Below are positions 1 to 11,030 of a stretch of DNA of 64,000 bases, piece by piece. A program made the position numbers and the translations under genes. The notes under the pieces were generated by a model. It made no database searches and was not told the origin of the DNA. It saw nothing but the letters and a program-made list of their open reading frames with translations. This DNA comes from Sciurus carolinensis. Taxonomy: Eukaryota; Chordata; Mammalia; Rodentia; Sciuridae. Within the stretch, counting starts at the first letter, position 1. Every line of letters begins with the position of its first letter. Location: positions 35,976,575 to 36,040,574 of the forward strand of contig NC_062221.1 in the NCBI RefSeq assembly GCF_902686445.1, written 5' to 3'.

Positions 1-376
1 GAAATCATCAGGTAAACCAGATTTATCTCACTTGTGGTAGTTTGCCAAACCCTACTCTATATCATAATATTATAGATAAAAATAAAATTGCTAATCAATG
101 CAGTTTTATTTCAATACCAATAGTTACTGTTTCATAGCTTCTGTGGGGCATATGGTATATATTGTTCCATTTTCTTGTGCTACAATCGGATTAATATTTT
201 AACATCCGTTTTTATACATGATACTATAGATTAAGCATATTTTAAAAATTATTTTGTATTCCAGTATTACCAAACTTTTATAAATAAAATTTATAAACAA
301 GTTTAATTTAAAGATGTCACTCTGGGAGGATATCTTATGTGTACCATAATTAAATGTATTAAAAATTACAACTTTT
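1..376. other. AT-rich DNA, nothing recognised
   Basis: Low-complexity AT-rich sequence. I see no coding pattern and no repeat family I can name. Confidence 0.5.
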
Positions 377-453
377 GGACTCAGTTTGTAGAGTGCTTTT
401 GGTCAAGCACAAGGCCCTGGTTTCAATCCCCAGCTCCGTGAAAAAAAAAAAAA
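377..453 (+). repeat. ID-type SINE, 5' truncated
   Basis: The segment reads from the A-box part of an ID element (gtagagtgcttttggtcaag) through caatccccagctccgtg into a run of A residues. This is the tRNA-Ala-derived ID family of rodents. The usual leading ggctggggatatagctc is missing or eroded. The A tail on the plus strand fixes the orientation. Confidence 0.75.
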
Positions 454-570
454 TAATTACAGATATTGTTTTCTTTTTTCTTTTAGAATTACTGTTATTT
501 TCCTCAGAGTTATTCAGGATTATTTTTCATTCTTTATTATTTAAAATTAATAATCAAAAATAATAGAGTA

Positions 571-650
571 TGGCTGAGAATGTAGCTTAGTAAAAAATGA
601 AAACCTAGTATATGTGAGGTCCTGGGTTCAATCTCCAGTACTATAAAAAT
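571..650 (+). repeat. ID-type SINE, diverged
   Basis: It begins ggctgagaatgtagcttag and ends gtcctgggttcaatctccag, followed by a short A-rich tail. Both pol III box regions can be made out but are diverged. It lies in the same orientation as the ID copy about 120 bp upstream. Confidence 0.75.
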
Positions 651-2857
651 TATGATCATATCTCAAAATTTATTCATAAACATCATAAATATTGTCCCTA
701 TTAAAAATTTATTTTCATATTACGTAAGCGACAATAGGATTTCAGTGCAAAAATATTCTATAAGAATGTGGATAAATAAGTTATTTTGAACTTCAGAGGA
801 GTTCTAATTCTATATTGTGATATTTTAAAATGTACTATTGTTAGATTCTTGATGTTCTTATAGGGAGAATTTTTGATTAAGCTATTATCAACATTGTATA
901 GCCAATTGGAAGACCTGGCAATAGTTGATAATATCAATATTAACTAAAAGTCATAGCTCTAAAAATACCTAAGCAATAGTGACAATAATATTGTAAATAA
1001 TAATTGGAAACAGCCCATGATATTTTCCTTTATTACTGACTGCTTTAAGTGTCTTGCAAATGAGGAAATTAATTCTTAGAAACTTTTGCTCATTGTTTGA
1101 TCAGTAAATGAAAAATGAAAAATTATACAACTTGGTCAAAAACTGAGATGACAGTTGGATCATAATCTGCTGTACAATGGCAGCAATAGCTATCTTTCCC
1201 TGCAGATTGCTTAGACTAGTTCTCAGTTGTAAAATGGATCTCTAACATAAAATGTGCTTTCTTTCAAAAGCACCTGACTTCCAAATCTATACAAAAACCC
1301 TATTTGTTTACTATTAAGATCACAAAAGCAATGTTCTAGGAAAGTAGATACTATGGTGCCAAATAGCTATTATGGTGCCATCTACATTGGTTTTAAGAAA
1401 TAAGTAAAATGGCAATCTCCATGTATTTTTAAATATTGAAATATGTGAAGCAGTAACTGTATTCCAAAAACTGTTTCTTAAATTTAATATATTAAAGGTA
1501 ATATTTTAGGATGAGCAAAATCAAAAGTAAGTAATGTGACCTTCTAAAACATTTGTTGCTAAGTTCTCTGTGAGAAAATACATTATTTTAAATTTCTTGT
1601 AAGGAGTAATTGGTTACTTAAAATCTAATATGTGTGAAAAAGTGCCTACATTTTTCTGCCACAAATAGTAGTTCACAAAAAGTTGAAGTTGAAGTTAATT
1701 TTATATAAGTTCACTGTGGGTCTGAATAGTACAAATATGAAAGAAAAAAATTAAAAATTCAATTTTAACTTCTTAGAAAGTGCCCTTTGATAATCTGAAT
1801 GAATATTTTCTTCAAACTCTATGAAAGGTTTATATAACTATCCTAAAATTCTTTATATGCTTAGTGTGTAAAAATATTTTCTTAGAAGGGATTAATAATT
1901 TAGTACTGACAAGAAAATGAACGTTTTTCCATTAGAAATATAATGATATCATTTATTCTCAGAGCATCTTTGAACTTTCATTTCTTTAGTGGAGAAAACA
2001 ATGTTTCAAGTAATTTTAACGAAAATTTAAAACAAGATTAATTTTTCTGCCAAGAATTCAAAAATATATTTAAATTTTAGTTCTTGATATGTACTCAGGA
2101 TATGCATACTCAGGATATGTACTCAAGGATATGTAATTTTAATCCAAAGAATATGCATGTTAATATAAGATTAGCATAATTTTGACTTCAAACTATGCTT
2201 CCTAAAGCACATGTGACTCTTGACCATTGAAAGGGAACATAAGTTTTGGTCACATTTAAATGTTATGGAAATATATTGTAGGTTTTGGATCCTGCCGAGT
2301 GACCAATAGTTGTGTGTTATATCCTGCTTCATGGTGAGGTAGAGTAATATGGACTAAACTGTAGTCTGGATCTAAACTTCTTCCACAAATGAAAAGATTT
2401 AGTTGTATGATCTGGGATTAAATCCATATCTATGATAGTATTCAGTACTTAAAAACTCATCTCAAAATAAACATCGACTCTTAGATTTGTCTCCTGGAGT
2501 TATACTCACAAAAATTTGGCACTATTATCTCTTCAGTGAATTTGTAAAGTGTTTGTATCCAAGCAATAGGACTAAATGGGTATTTCCAAGCTATACCTTA
2601 TGTGCAGTATTTCATAAAACACTGAGAAATTTTTTCAAAAATAAAAAGGAAAAGAAAGACATCAGAGACAGAGAGGGTAATCAGTCATTGTATTTAAAAG
2701 CTAAATAGTTTCATTATTAACACATGTAGGGATCTTTGACACCTGAATTGCCTTAATGTACCCTAGTATGGAACTTGACATAAAACATAGGTAACAAATA
2801 TATTTTGAGTAAAATAAATCAAATAACAGAGAGTATTGGTTTTCTTCAACCATTACA
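651..2857. other. Repeat-poor AT-rich DNA
   Basis: There is no coding signal. The stretch near 1020-1130 could be a very eroded antisense MIR (aaatgaggaaattaattc), but the match is weak. A small tandem repeat lies at 2086-2137. Short ORFs here show no family resemblance. Confidence 0.4.
2086..2137. repeat. Short tandem repeat, unit about 14-16 bp
   Basis: The motif actcaggatatg(t/c) recurs about three to four times in 50 bp (gatatgtactcaggatatgc and its continuation). It is a local slippage or duplication product. Confidence 0.6.
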
Positions 2858-3300
2858 GAATGTGATGATTAATTTGATTTTCAACTTTGATGCCTAGAGA
2901 ACTGGTAAAGCCTTATTTCTAGGAGGGTCTATGAGAATTTTCCAGAGAAGACACACTGAATGGCGAACACCTTCCCTCAGTATGGTTGGGCAACATTAAA
3001 TCTGCTGGGGGCCCAGATGGAACAAAGAAGTAGAAAAAGGAAATTGGCTTTTTCCTTCCAAAGCAACATGAGTCTTCTCTTCCTGTCACTCTTGGATACC
3101 ACACTCTAGATTCTTTAGCTTTTAATTCTGAGACTTGAACCACAACCCTTTGGGGGACTCTGGGGCCTTTAGCTTTCCTGATTCTGAGGTTTCTTGGACT
3201 GAGTTAAAGTGTTGACTTCTCTGCATCTCCAGTTTTCAGACAGCCTATAATGCAACTCTGCGATTGTGTAAACCAATCTTCCATTTATATGTATATTCAC
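2858..3300 (+). repeat. Ancient mammalian interspersed repeat, LTR-like, family not named
   Basis: The run starting gtgatgattaatttg with tcaactttgatgcc, then ggtaaagccttatttct, gttgggcaacattaaatctg and a CT-rich tail ending in a gtaaaccaatc stretch follows the layout of a common old mammalian repeat whose consensus begins gtgatggttaatttt and ends in a gccaattcctataataaa-like tail. I recognise the layout but cannot give the family name. The minus-strand ORF inside it is incidental. Confidence 0.5.
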
Positions 3301-3307
3301 ACACTTT

Positions 3308-3400
3308 CTTCTTTTTTTTTTTTTTTGTTGTTGTTTGTCTGGAGAATGATGACACCAATAGGGAGGGTTTTTGTTTTTTGTTTTTTGTTTTTTTGTATTT
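3308..3400. repeat. T-rich low-complexity tract
   Basis: A long T run with gttgttgtttg, followed by repeated gttttttg units. It may be the decayed tail of one or two antisense retroelements, but no element body is left to confirm this. Confidence 0.6.
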
Positions 3401-3407
3401 TTCAAAT

Positions 3408-3486
3408 AAGCAGTGACAATGAAACTAGTTTACAGAGATATTTAGTAATTTGCCAAAGATGAAATCTAGACAAACTCTGGCCATTA
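3408..3486 (-). repeat. MIR-like fragment, antisense
   Basis: The order gaaactagtttacagagata, agtaatttgccaaag parallels the antisense MIR core (gaaactgaggcacagagagg, aagtaacttgcccaagg). It is short and eroded. Confidence 0.4.
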
Positions 3487-4609
3487 TTTGTACTCATAAT
3501 TAAATAACTAATGCTGCTTTATGTACATATGTATGACATTGAACTGACATCCAATTTTTATCAAGAGTCCAGGTGAAAGGGAGATTACTGTGTATATGAG
3601 AATCTGGAGGTGGGCAGAAAAAGGAGTGGTATTTGAAGGGTAAGGTCTATACACATATCTCAAAACAAATGCTTCCTGTCTTTTTTTTCTCACTCTGTAG
3701 TATACCCAAAGTACATAACACATTTTATGGGTTGGTTAGTGCATACCAGAGGTTATCATTTCAGACTCTTGGGGTGAATATTGAATACAATTAGGAATTT
3801 ATCAGTCTGCTTCAGTTTATTTCCAAATGAAACACATCCAATGCAAACATATTTTTATATTCTAAAGCTTATTCCTGGATCAAATCATATAATTGGATGG
3901 CATTCAGAAATATTTTTTGTATTAACCATGTACTCTTTCCTCATACTTATATATTGTCAGGCAGTTTAAGAATCAATTATATGAAATTCAGTATTATATT
4001 TATTTCAGAAATGTTGTTGAGGATGAAACACGACATCATTTAGAGTCCCATATTTTTAAAGATGTGCCATTCCTTAGTGTCAACACGTCTTTGCTCAAAT
4101 AATTCATTAATTTTTTGATATTGTGAATTTATAACAAATTATATACCAATTTTTACAATGACCATGTTATATTTAAATTCTGCAATTCTTTATATTTTAA
4201 ATAGCTTCTTATTTTATTTGTATGCATAAATCTGGCCTAGCTTTTATGCAATCTTTATCTGCATTTTTTTTTTTAGTTCTAATTTTTAGTGATTAAATTG
4301 TGCCTGTTTGAAAAGTGACTAATTTTTCTAACAAAGCAGTGTAAAATTAAAAACAAATACGGGGCATTTGAAATACAAAGGAGTGAAAATAAAGTCAAAA
4401 CCCAAAGGAATCATTCAATATTAGAAAATTGGAAATGGAATAGTTTAATAGACTAGTGAGGGAAAATTCAGAAACACAAAATATCTGAAAGTTGAAGTTA
4501 GCAATCAGATCATCAACCTAAGAATGCCTATCTTATGGCTCTTAAAAGTTTGGAGCACAGGGCAAATTACCAAGATAAGAAATTATGTATGCTGATACCC
4601 AGATTTAAG
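3487..4609. other. AT-rich DNA, nothing recognised
   Basis: No gene or nameable repeat. ORFs of 60-70 codons in this interval look like chance products of base composition. Confidence 0.4.
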
Positions 4610-4850
4610 AACTAACACATAATCTATAGATCCTCCATTCTTTAGATTATGTAGAGAGAAATGAGAGGGAGTGGGGTATGAAAAATGGTGGAATGAGACA
4701 GACATCATTACCTATGTACATGTATGATTACACGAATGGTATAAATCGACATCATGCACAACCTTAGAAGTGAAATGATGTACGCCATTTGTGTACAATG
4801 AATCAAAATGCAGTCTGTAAAAATAATAAGAAAAAAAAACTAACACATAA
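4610..4850 (+). mobile_element. 5'-truncated L1 3' end with target-site duplications
   Basis: The sequence from about 4640 to 4837 closely follows the 3' UTR end of the L1 at 61700-61880 in this same window (gtgtacaatgaatcaaaatg, cagtctgtaaaaata). It is flanked by aactaacacataa at 4610-4622 and again at 4838-4850, a 13-bp target-site duplication. The insert is therefore 4623-4837, about 215 bp, a typical severely 5'-truncated L1 with an A-rich tail. It contains no ORF2 coding sequence. Confidence 0.85.
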
Positions 4851-4889
4851 ACTAAGGGAAGAGCTAAATGAGAAACTAAAGAGTTATTC

Positions 4890-5520
4890 TTGATAACACT
4901 CTTAATCCTTAACTTCCATTGTTAAGCCATCAAGTCTACTTGACATAGTCTGGAGGACCTATTTCATATTCCTTTTCACCCTTTCCCATGGCACCAGTCT
5001 CATTGGAATTATTAAATTGACCTCGTATTTGGTCTTTCTCCTTATTTCTTTGTTGTGAAATCTTCCCATTTTAGCCAGAGTTTCCTTTTTAAAAATCAAA
5101 ACATAAATATGCCTTCACTATCCCTACTAAGCTTATATTTCTACAGTGGTTTTGAATTTCCATTACAGTGAAGTCTAGGGGCCCAGAGTTTTTCTCCTCA
5201 CCTATCTAGAATGAATCCTTTTCCTCTCTGCCTTATGGTTATTGCATAGAGTGCCTGTTTTGGGGAGGGTTGGGGTTTGTAGGCATGGTAGTTTGCTGTT
5301 TTCCAGTCTTTATATGTGGTTAATTTACTCTCATCTTTTCAATCTTATTTCCTGAGATACTGCCTCACTGAAATGTTCTCCCTTGACTTCTCAACCTGGT
5401 GAAAATCCTAGTTATGTGTTAGAACATACTATACTTCTGCTTGCTTTTAGTAGTGTCTTTATCTCTAGCACAAAGCACCATTTCTGACACAGTCATTACT
5501 CTATAAATTGTTTAATAAAG
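4890..5520 (+). repeat. Possible L2 relic
   Basis: Pyrimidine-rich sequence with an agccagagtttcctttttaa segment, then cactgaaatgttctcccttg, in the order seen in the L2 3' region (the gcagccagagtgatcttt motif, later the tcactcctcaggg block). It is heavily decayed and less clear than the copies at 20.5 and 26.4 kb. Confidence 0.4.
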
Positions 5521-6342
5521 AGATTAACCTCAAGGGCAAATTTATACTGATTTTTATAAGGTTGAACTAAACTTTCAAAATTTTTTCAGATGAAGATCCT
5601 AAATAACTTTTAGTAGCCAAGTCATGGCTGAACAGATAAGAAAGATTTTCAAGATTCCAGAAGAGGAGACAGGTCCTACTAGATTGCTTCTATAGCGTAT
5701 CTAGTAACTACCAGTTACTAAATGCATCTACTAAAAATCAGTTTCTAGATTTTGGAGTTGGGCCCTCCATGAATCTTCATTTTGATGTCAAAATGTTGTC
5801 CTTACTAGAAGTATTCCATTTAAAAGAACTTGCACAACTGGAGCTTCATACATTATAGAATTATAGGATTCCTCTGAAATTCTATAATGATGTTAATCTT
5901 TGAAAATTAGACAAATAATTCCTGAATGTCCTTTGAATCAGAGACTGACAGAGATATTTTGGTCATTGGGATCCCAAGCAATCTTATGATCATCATTTTC
6001 TCCCCACCCACATAATTTCATTTTAGAAGTTAATCTGTGAGATCTTATGGATTTGTTGGTTCATAAACAAGTAACAAGGGATTCTTCTTCAAGGCCATCA
6101 GGATGGATATATTATGTTTATTTGTTTGGTATACTTTGTGCTAATTACATGTGTTAAGATCAGTACTCCATTATTTGATTAGCCCAATAAGGGAATGATA
6201 ATCTTTTAAAAAATCTGTTGATTTTATGAAAGACCATCATATCTTGATCCAGAACACTAAAAATTACTGAAGCCATTCAAAAGCACTTCAGTTACTTTTC
6301 TGACACTTTTCTATGTATTCTTTAATGGAAAACTTTATTTTG
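5521..6342. other. Unique-looking AT-rich DNA
   Basis: I see no repeat family or gene. The sequence is less repetitive in texture than its surroundings. Confidence 0.4.
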
Positions 6343-6544
6343 TTTTTCTTTTTTTGCTATCAAGGATTGAACCCAGGGGTGCTTAACCCCTGAGCCATAT
6401 TCCCATCCTTTTCATATTTTATTTTGTGACAGGGTCTCACCAAGTTGCTCAGGACCTTGGTAAGTTGCTGAGGTTGACTTTGAATTTGCCATCATCCTGC
6501 CTCAACTTTCCAAGTCACTGGGATTGGACACCACACTCCACTAA
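6343..6544 (-). repeat. Dimeric B1/ID-like SINE, antisense
   Basis: Starting at a T run, the right (ID-like) half reads aaggattgaacccaggggtg, ttaacccctgagccatattc. The left (7SL-like) half follows: gacagggtctcaccaagttg, then cctgcctcaactttccaag and cactgggattggacaccac. Every block is the reverse complement of the squirrel-type fusion SINE found many times in this window. Confidence 0.85.
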
Positions 6545-6552
6545 CAAAATTT

Positions 6553-6677
6553 TTAAAAAATATTTTTATTAGTTGTTGATGAACCTTTATTTATTTATTT
6601 ATATGAGGTAATTGAACCCAGTGCCTCACATGTGCTAGGCAAGCGCTCTACCACTAAGCCACAATCCCAGCCCCCAA
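6553..6677 (-). repeat. ID-type SINE with AAAT-rich tail, antisense
   Basis: The sequence reads from a tail like atttttattagttgttgatg and tttatttatttatatgagg into attgaacccagtgcctcac, aggcaagcgctctaccacta and agccacaatcccagcccc. It is the reverse complement of the type at 57193-57351. It directly abuts the SINE at 6343-6544 in the same orientation. Confidence 0.85.
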
Positions 6678-9600
6678 AAACTCTCAACTGGGGAATAGAA
6701 CCTCAGGGAAAAAAATATATTCAATAAAATCAAAGACAGGAGACAGCTTACAAAAAGGACCTAAGGCTCTGAATTCACTGATGCTTGACAAAAGCTATGA
6801 ATCAATCATATACCTTATAGTACAGATTATTTGGTGATACAGAAATGAAACATATTGATTTAGCTAATTTGTATGAACATTGAATTTTTTATTAAATGAG
6901 GAACTATTTAATTTCTTCAGTTATGGTCACCAAGAACTACTATGCTATTTATGTTCTTTAATTATTTATTTTTACATTTCACACAAATGCCTGTCATTAT
7001 GAAGGAAAAAAATTAGTATAAATATACAAATATTACTGAATTTTAAATAGCTAATTTTTATTTTAATAAAACCTTTCTTTTTCAAAATTTTCTACATTAC
7101 ATGCATATTATTTTCAGCATAAAAATTTGAGTTTGACATATCCTTGAGATTGCACACTGGCCCAGAATAAGGGTAAAACAAATAGTTGTGTGTCACCATT
7201 TAACTTGATAAGAAAATTATTTTTCTACTGATGACTAGTTGTTTACATAATTGGATTAAAAGAAAATATGAGAAGCATTTACAACTTCTTATTTGTTGTT
7301 TCATTTTTGTTTTGTTCTGTTTATGGTGCTCTACATACTCTAGGTAATGGGAAAAACAAAATTCATAGATTGTCAACATTGTATACATATTTTACTACAT
7401 TCTTAGATATGGGGAATTCTTAATTCCTATACTATTGCAACCAGAAATGTGATCCATTTACATGCCATAATCTGTCTGTGCTGATAATTTTAATACACAT
7501 TTTCTTACTTAGGAAGTAAGTAGGTGATTATGAATGTAATTTATAATTATCTTTGTAATTAGGAGTCATGTCTCTTTTCTAAAGAAAAATAATCTCCATA
7601 CATATTCAAAAATATATTCTTTGACATATCCTTTAAGTTTCAATGCTATAAGTATTTCCTCTGTTGGTATCAGTGGCAATTTATACCTATTTTTGTATTT
7701 CTAAATATATTGCGTCCTCTCGCTTTTAAGCCAGTGCTTTGCTTAGTTTCTCTAATCTCCTATAACTATTGTACAATTTCTATCTTCCTCATTAAATGCC
7801 AAACATCCCCTAGCTATCTCCCTACAGGCCTCATGTCTTCTCCAAACAATTGAGAGGGCCTTTCCTTATTCTTTATTTTTATCTTCTCCGTCTGCCCTTA
7901 TGTTGAATGTTGAATGTCAGTAACAGAAACTGGGAATAGATATCTTTATATAATACACTTTATTCTACACAAAAGCATAAACTCCAAAAGTATTTTATAA
8001 AAGTTGTTACAAACACATAGCGAACAAAGCTATCATTGGATACATCTGTATGCTCTTACTGAAAGCAATTTTAAAATAAATCACAAATTTATTTTATTTG
8101 GAATACAAGGATGATGCACTACAGATATGTCAAAATTTTCATCAAAGGGCACATTTCTTGTTGTTTGTAGTTTTATTCTAATTGCACTTAATAACATTAA
8201 AAGGTTTTTCAAGAAAACATGAATTCACAAATTTACATGGAAATTTTTTCTCTTTCTGATTAACCCTGACTGTAATTATTGCACTCTGTCTTTCTGAGAT
8301 TAAGGTGTTCTTACCATTCTATCCACAGTTTCTCATAATTATGATTAAGGAGATATTTTAAAACTTAAATTTATTTTTATTTGATACAAAAAAACAAAAA
8401 GTTTGCATATTAATAAGGTACCATGAGATGCTTCAATACATTTTATGTTTAAATCAGCCTTAATATATCTAATGTAGGAGAATCTTTAATAGTCAATTAA
8501 ATTGTTATTGAGGTCTTTGGAGAATAATTGTGCAACTTTTTTTCACATTCCAATTTGGTTATGACTCTGCTTATCCAGAGGATTGCACAGGATAGATATT
8601 CTAAGATGGTGCAACAAAAAGGCCAATATATAGTAGTGCAGAAACCAGAAAGTTGGGATGGAAGACTTCTTTAAATTCTAAAGGTAAGATATTTAGAAAT
8701 TTTTTTTTTCAGCATAGTCAGTATCTAGCCATTAAGAAACACAGAGAAAAAGGAGCAATTTTTTTATTGTGTTTCAGAAATACTCACGTTCAAGGTTTTA
8801 GTGAATAAAGAGTGTAGAATAAAGGTTAGAGATGGCAGGTCAGGCAAAAAACAGACACTAAAAGAATTTGCAGTATTAGACAAAAAAATCATTTTTGAGA
8901 ATGAAGAATTGGTTAGTGAAATAAATTCTGCAGGAAAATTTGCAAGAACTAAAACAGTCTCTATCTATAAAAGTATATTTGATTAATTGACAATATTTGA
9001 GATTCAAAGTGCATGTCATATACTTGTGAGTGAATAAGCCAAATTGAGAAGACTAAAAAGAGGTTTTAATAAAAGGAGTTGGCACAGAATACTAAAATGA
9101 GATTTTATGAAAGAAATTTGTACTTTTCTTTTGAATGCTGAGCATCTCATCAACTCACTCACCTGAATTTTTTCCACCAAGTGCCTTTCTTTCCTCCCCA
9201 TTTTCTTCTGATGTTCCAAGTTAATGTATATGAGCAAGGAAGTGGGTTTATGTGACTTTGTGTCAGTGGAGATTTACAGAGAAGAATTCCAAGTAGGAAA
9301 TTCTTTTGACACATGAAATATGTTCAGAAGGTACTAGAAAGCTTAAAAGGAACAAGTGTCCACTATAACACAGTGTGATTATTCCTGTCTGGATGGAATC
9401 AAAGCTTATATTAAGAAATAATGTAAAATTGTAAAAGTACATCCAAACATTTCAGGAGAGTCTTATGTATCAGACAAATGAATCGAGACTACTTGGCAAG
9501 GAAGCAAACAAAGGAACAGTTCATTATTTTCAGGAGATTAATTTGGCAACAGTAAGTGGAAAAGAAATAAAAATGGAATAAAAGTAGGAGATTTTCGCAA

Positions 9601-10214
9601 TAGCGAAATCAAGATTCTTGTGCCTTACCTTTTCAGTTCTAATGAAATTGGGGGAGAGAATGATAAAATATATGCTGTGAAATATGTAAAATTAGTACAT
9701 GAGATGTATTAAAAAAGAACATATTTTTAGGTGACATTTTAAATAAACAATTTTAATTTAGTGATAAAATTTAGAAACATTTTAAGTATCACATATAGTT
9801 AATTTTATGTAGAGTATGATTTAAGTGATTACTGTAAAATATTGCAACAAGAAAACACTTTTAACCAAAAAAAATATTTCAGGAAAAAACTAATAGTAAT
9901 TTGTAGAATCATAGTGTAGCCTTGACAAAACTATTGGGTATAAATGCCAAGGTAAGTAAAAACACATATTAATATTTGTTTGAAATTATCAAAGTAAAAC
10001 AAACACATACATTTGGTGTTATATCATGATGTCATTTTGTTCAATGTAACACTGAGCAATTTGCTTATGTCTATTTGACTAATTTATATTTATGTAATTT
10101 ATTTATCCACATGCCCTTAGATTTAACCAGCCTGGTGGTGCAATAGCAAATTGTGAATAAAAAAAAGATCAGAAATATCTCCTGCTTAGACTTGCTATCA
10201 AATTATAAATCCCT
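6678..10214. other. Long AT-rich interval without recognisable genes or repeats
   Basis: Several short ORFs (including 8801-8986) show no recognisable family and no splice-site context I would trust. No SINE bodies or LTR ends were found. It may hide very old repeats that need a profile search. Confidence 0.35.
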
Positions 10215-10365
10215 AGCCAAGGTGAAGTAGGATATGCCTGCTGGGAGACTAAGGCAGGTTCAAGGCTAGCCTGGGCAACTTGGTTAGACACTGTTTCAAA
10301 ATAAGAAATAAAAAGGACTGGAATGTAGGTCAGAGGTAGAACACCCCTGGGTCCAATCTCCAGTA
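10215..10365 (+). repeat. Dimeric B1/ID-like SINE, diverged
   Basis: The left half is gccaaggtgaagtaggatat, gactaaggcaggttcaagg, tagcctgggcaacttgg. The right half is aggactggaatgtaggtcag with gggtccaatctccagtatat. Part of the left half is shortened compared with better copies. Confidence 0.7.
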
Positions 10366-10411
10366 TATGAATAAATGAATGAAAGAAAGAATGAATGAAT
10401 AAATAAACAAA
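10366..10411 (+). repeat. (GAAT/GAAA)n microsatellite grown from a SINE tail
   Basis: Units of aatgaatgaaagaaag run directly on from the 3' end of the SINE at 10215-10365, so this is an expanded A-rich tail. Confidence 0.7.
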
Positions 10412-10918
10412 TTCCTAAATGAAATTGATTTTGTTGTCTATATTTTTCATATAAGAATAACTAAGGGTCCCTTGGGCCAGGTATGCTGCAGTTTGTATTT
10501 ACAGGAATTAGAAGCTGAGAAAAAGTTTAGGGTGCAAGATGTTTATTAGGAAATGCCCTTGAAATTGGCATCTGTGGAAGGCAGGGAAAGGAAGGAAGAT
10601 TAGGCAAAGGGACAAGTCCAGCTTTGATTCAGGATGGACAGCCTCTGGGCACACCAGAAGGAGCTCCTATGTTAAAATGAACCTATCAGAATTGTTCCAG
10701 GTTGGAACAAAATTGAAATGGTTTAGTTTTTAATCCCCTAGTCTTTGGCAGTTAGTGATTGTGACTCCTAGGAAGGTTGTGATCCTCAGAGAGGTGGGTC
10801 TGAAGCCCAAAACATCCCTTTAGGCTTACTGCCAACAGTACTTTCACATCTGGGGCAATAAATTTTAATTTGAAGTGGGGAATTGAGGCAGGGCATCTCT
10901 ATGTCCATCTCAAGGTTG
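10412..10918. other. Unresolved, less AT-rich segment, possibly an old LTR
   Basis: The sequence has patches such as gggtgcaagatgtttattag and gcctctgggcacaccagaag and is clearly richer in G and C than its surroundings. The phrase 'gggtgcaagatgtttatta' resembles antisense LTR 3' regions, where a tttatt stands for a poly(A) signal. I cannot name a family or find matched termini. Confidence 0.3.
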
Positions 10919-11030
10919 ATGGACAAGATCACATAGCTACTATGTGACCAAGATCACATAGCTACTAAAAACAAAACAGTTTTGTTTTCAAAGCCAGTTT
11001 TCTAAACCACTATGCTACAAATCCCTCTTC
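10919..11030 (-). repeat. MIR-like fragment with internal duplication
   Basis: The core aagatcacatagctactatg is repeated at once (aagatcacatagctacta), followed by aaccactatgctac. This corresponds to antisense MIR (caaggtcacacagctagtaa, then ccactatactac). The duplicated 25-bp unit is specific to this copy. Confidence 0.45.

Noticed and set aside
8801..8986. 61-codon ORF rich in Lys and Glu
   Set aside because: No family recognised, isolated in AT-rich DNA, no promoter or splice evidence.
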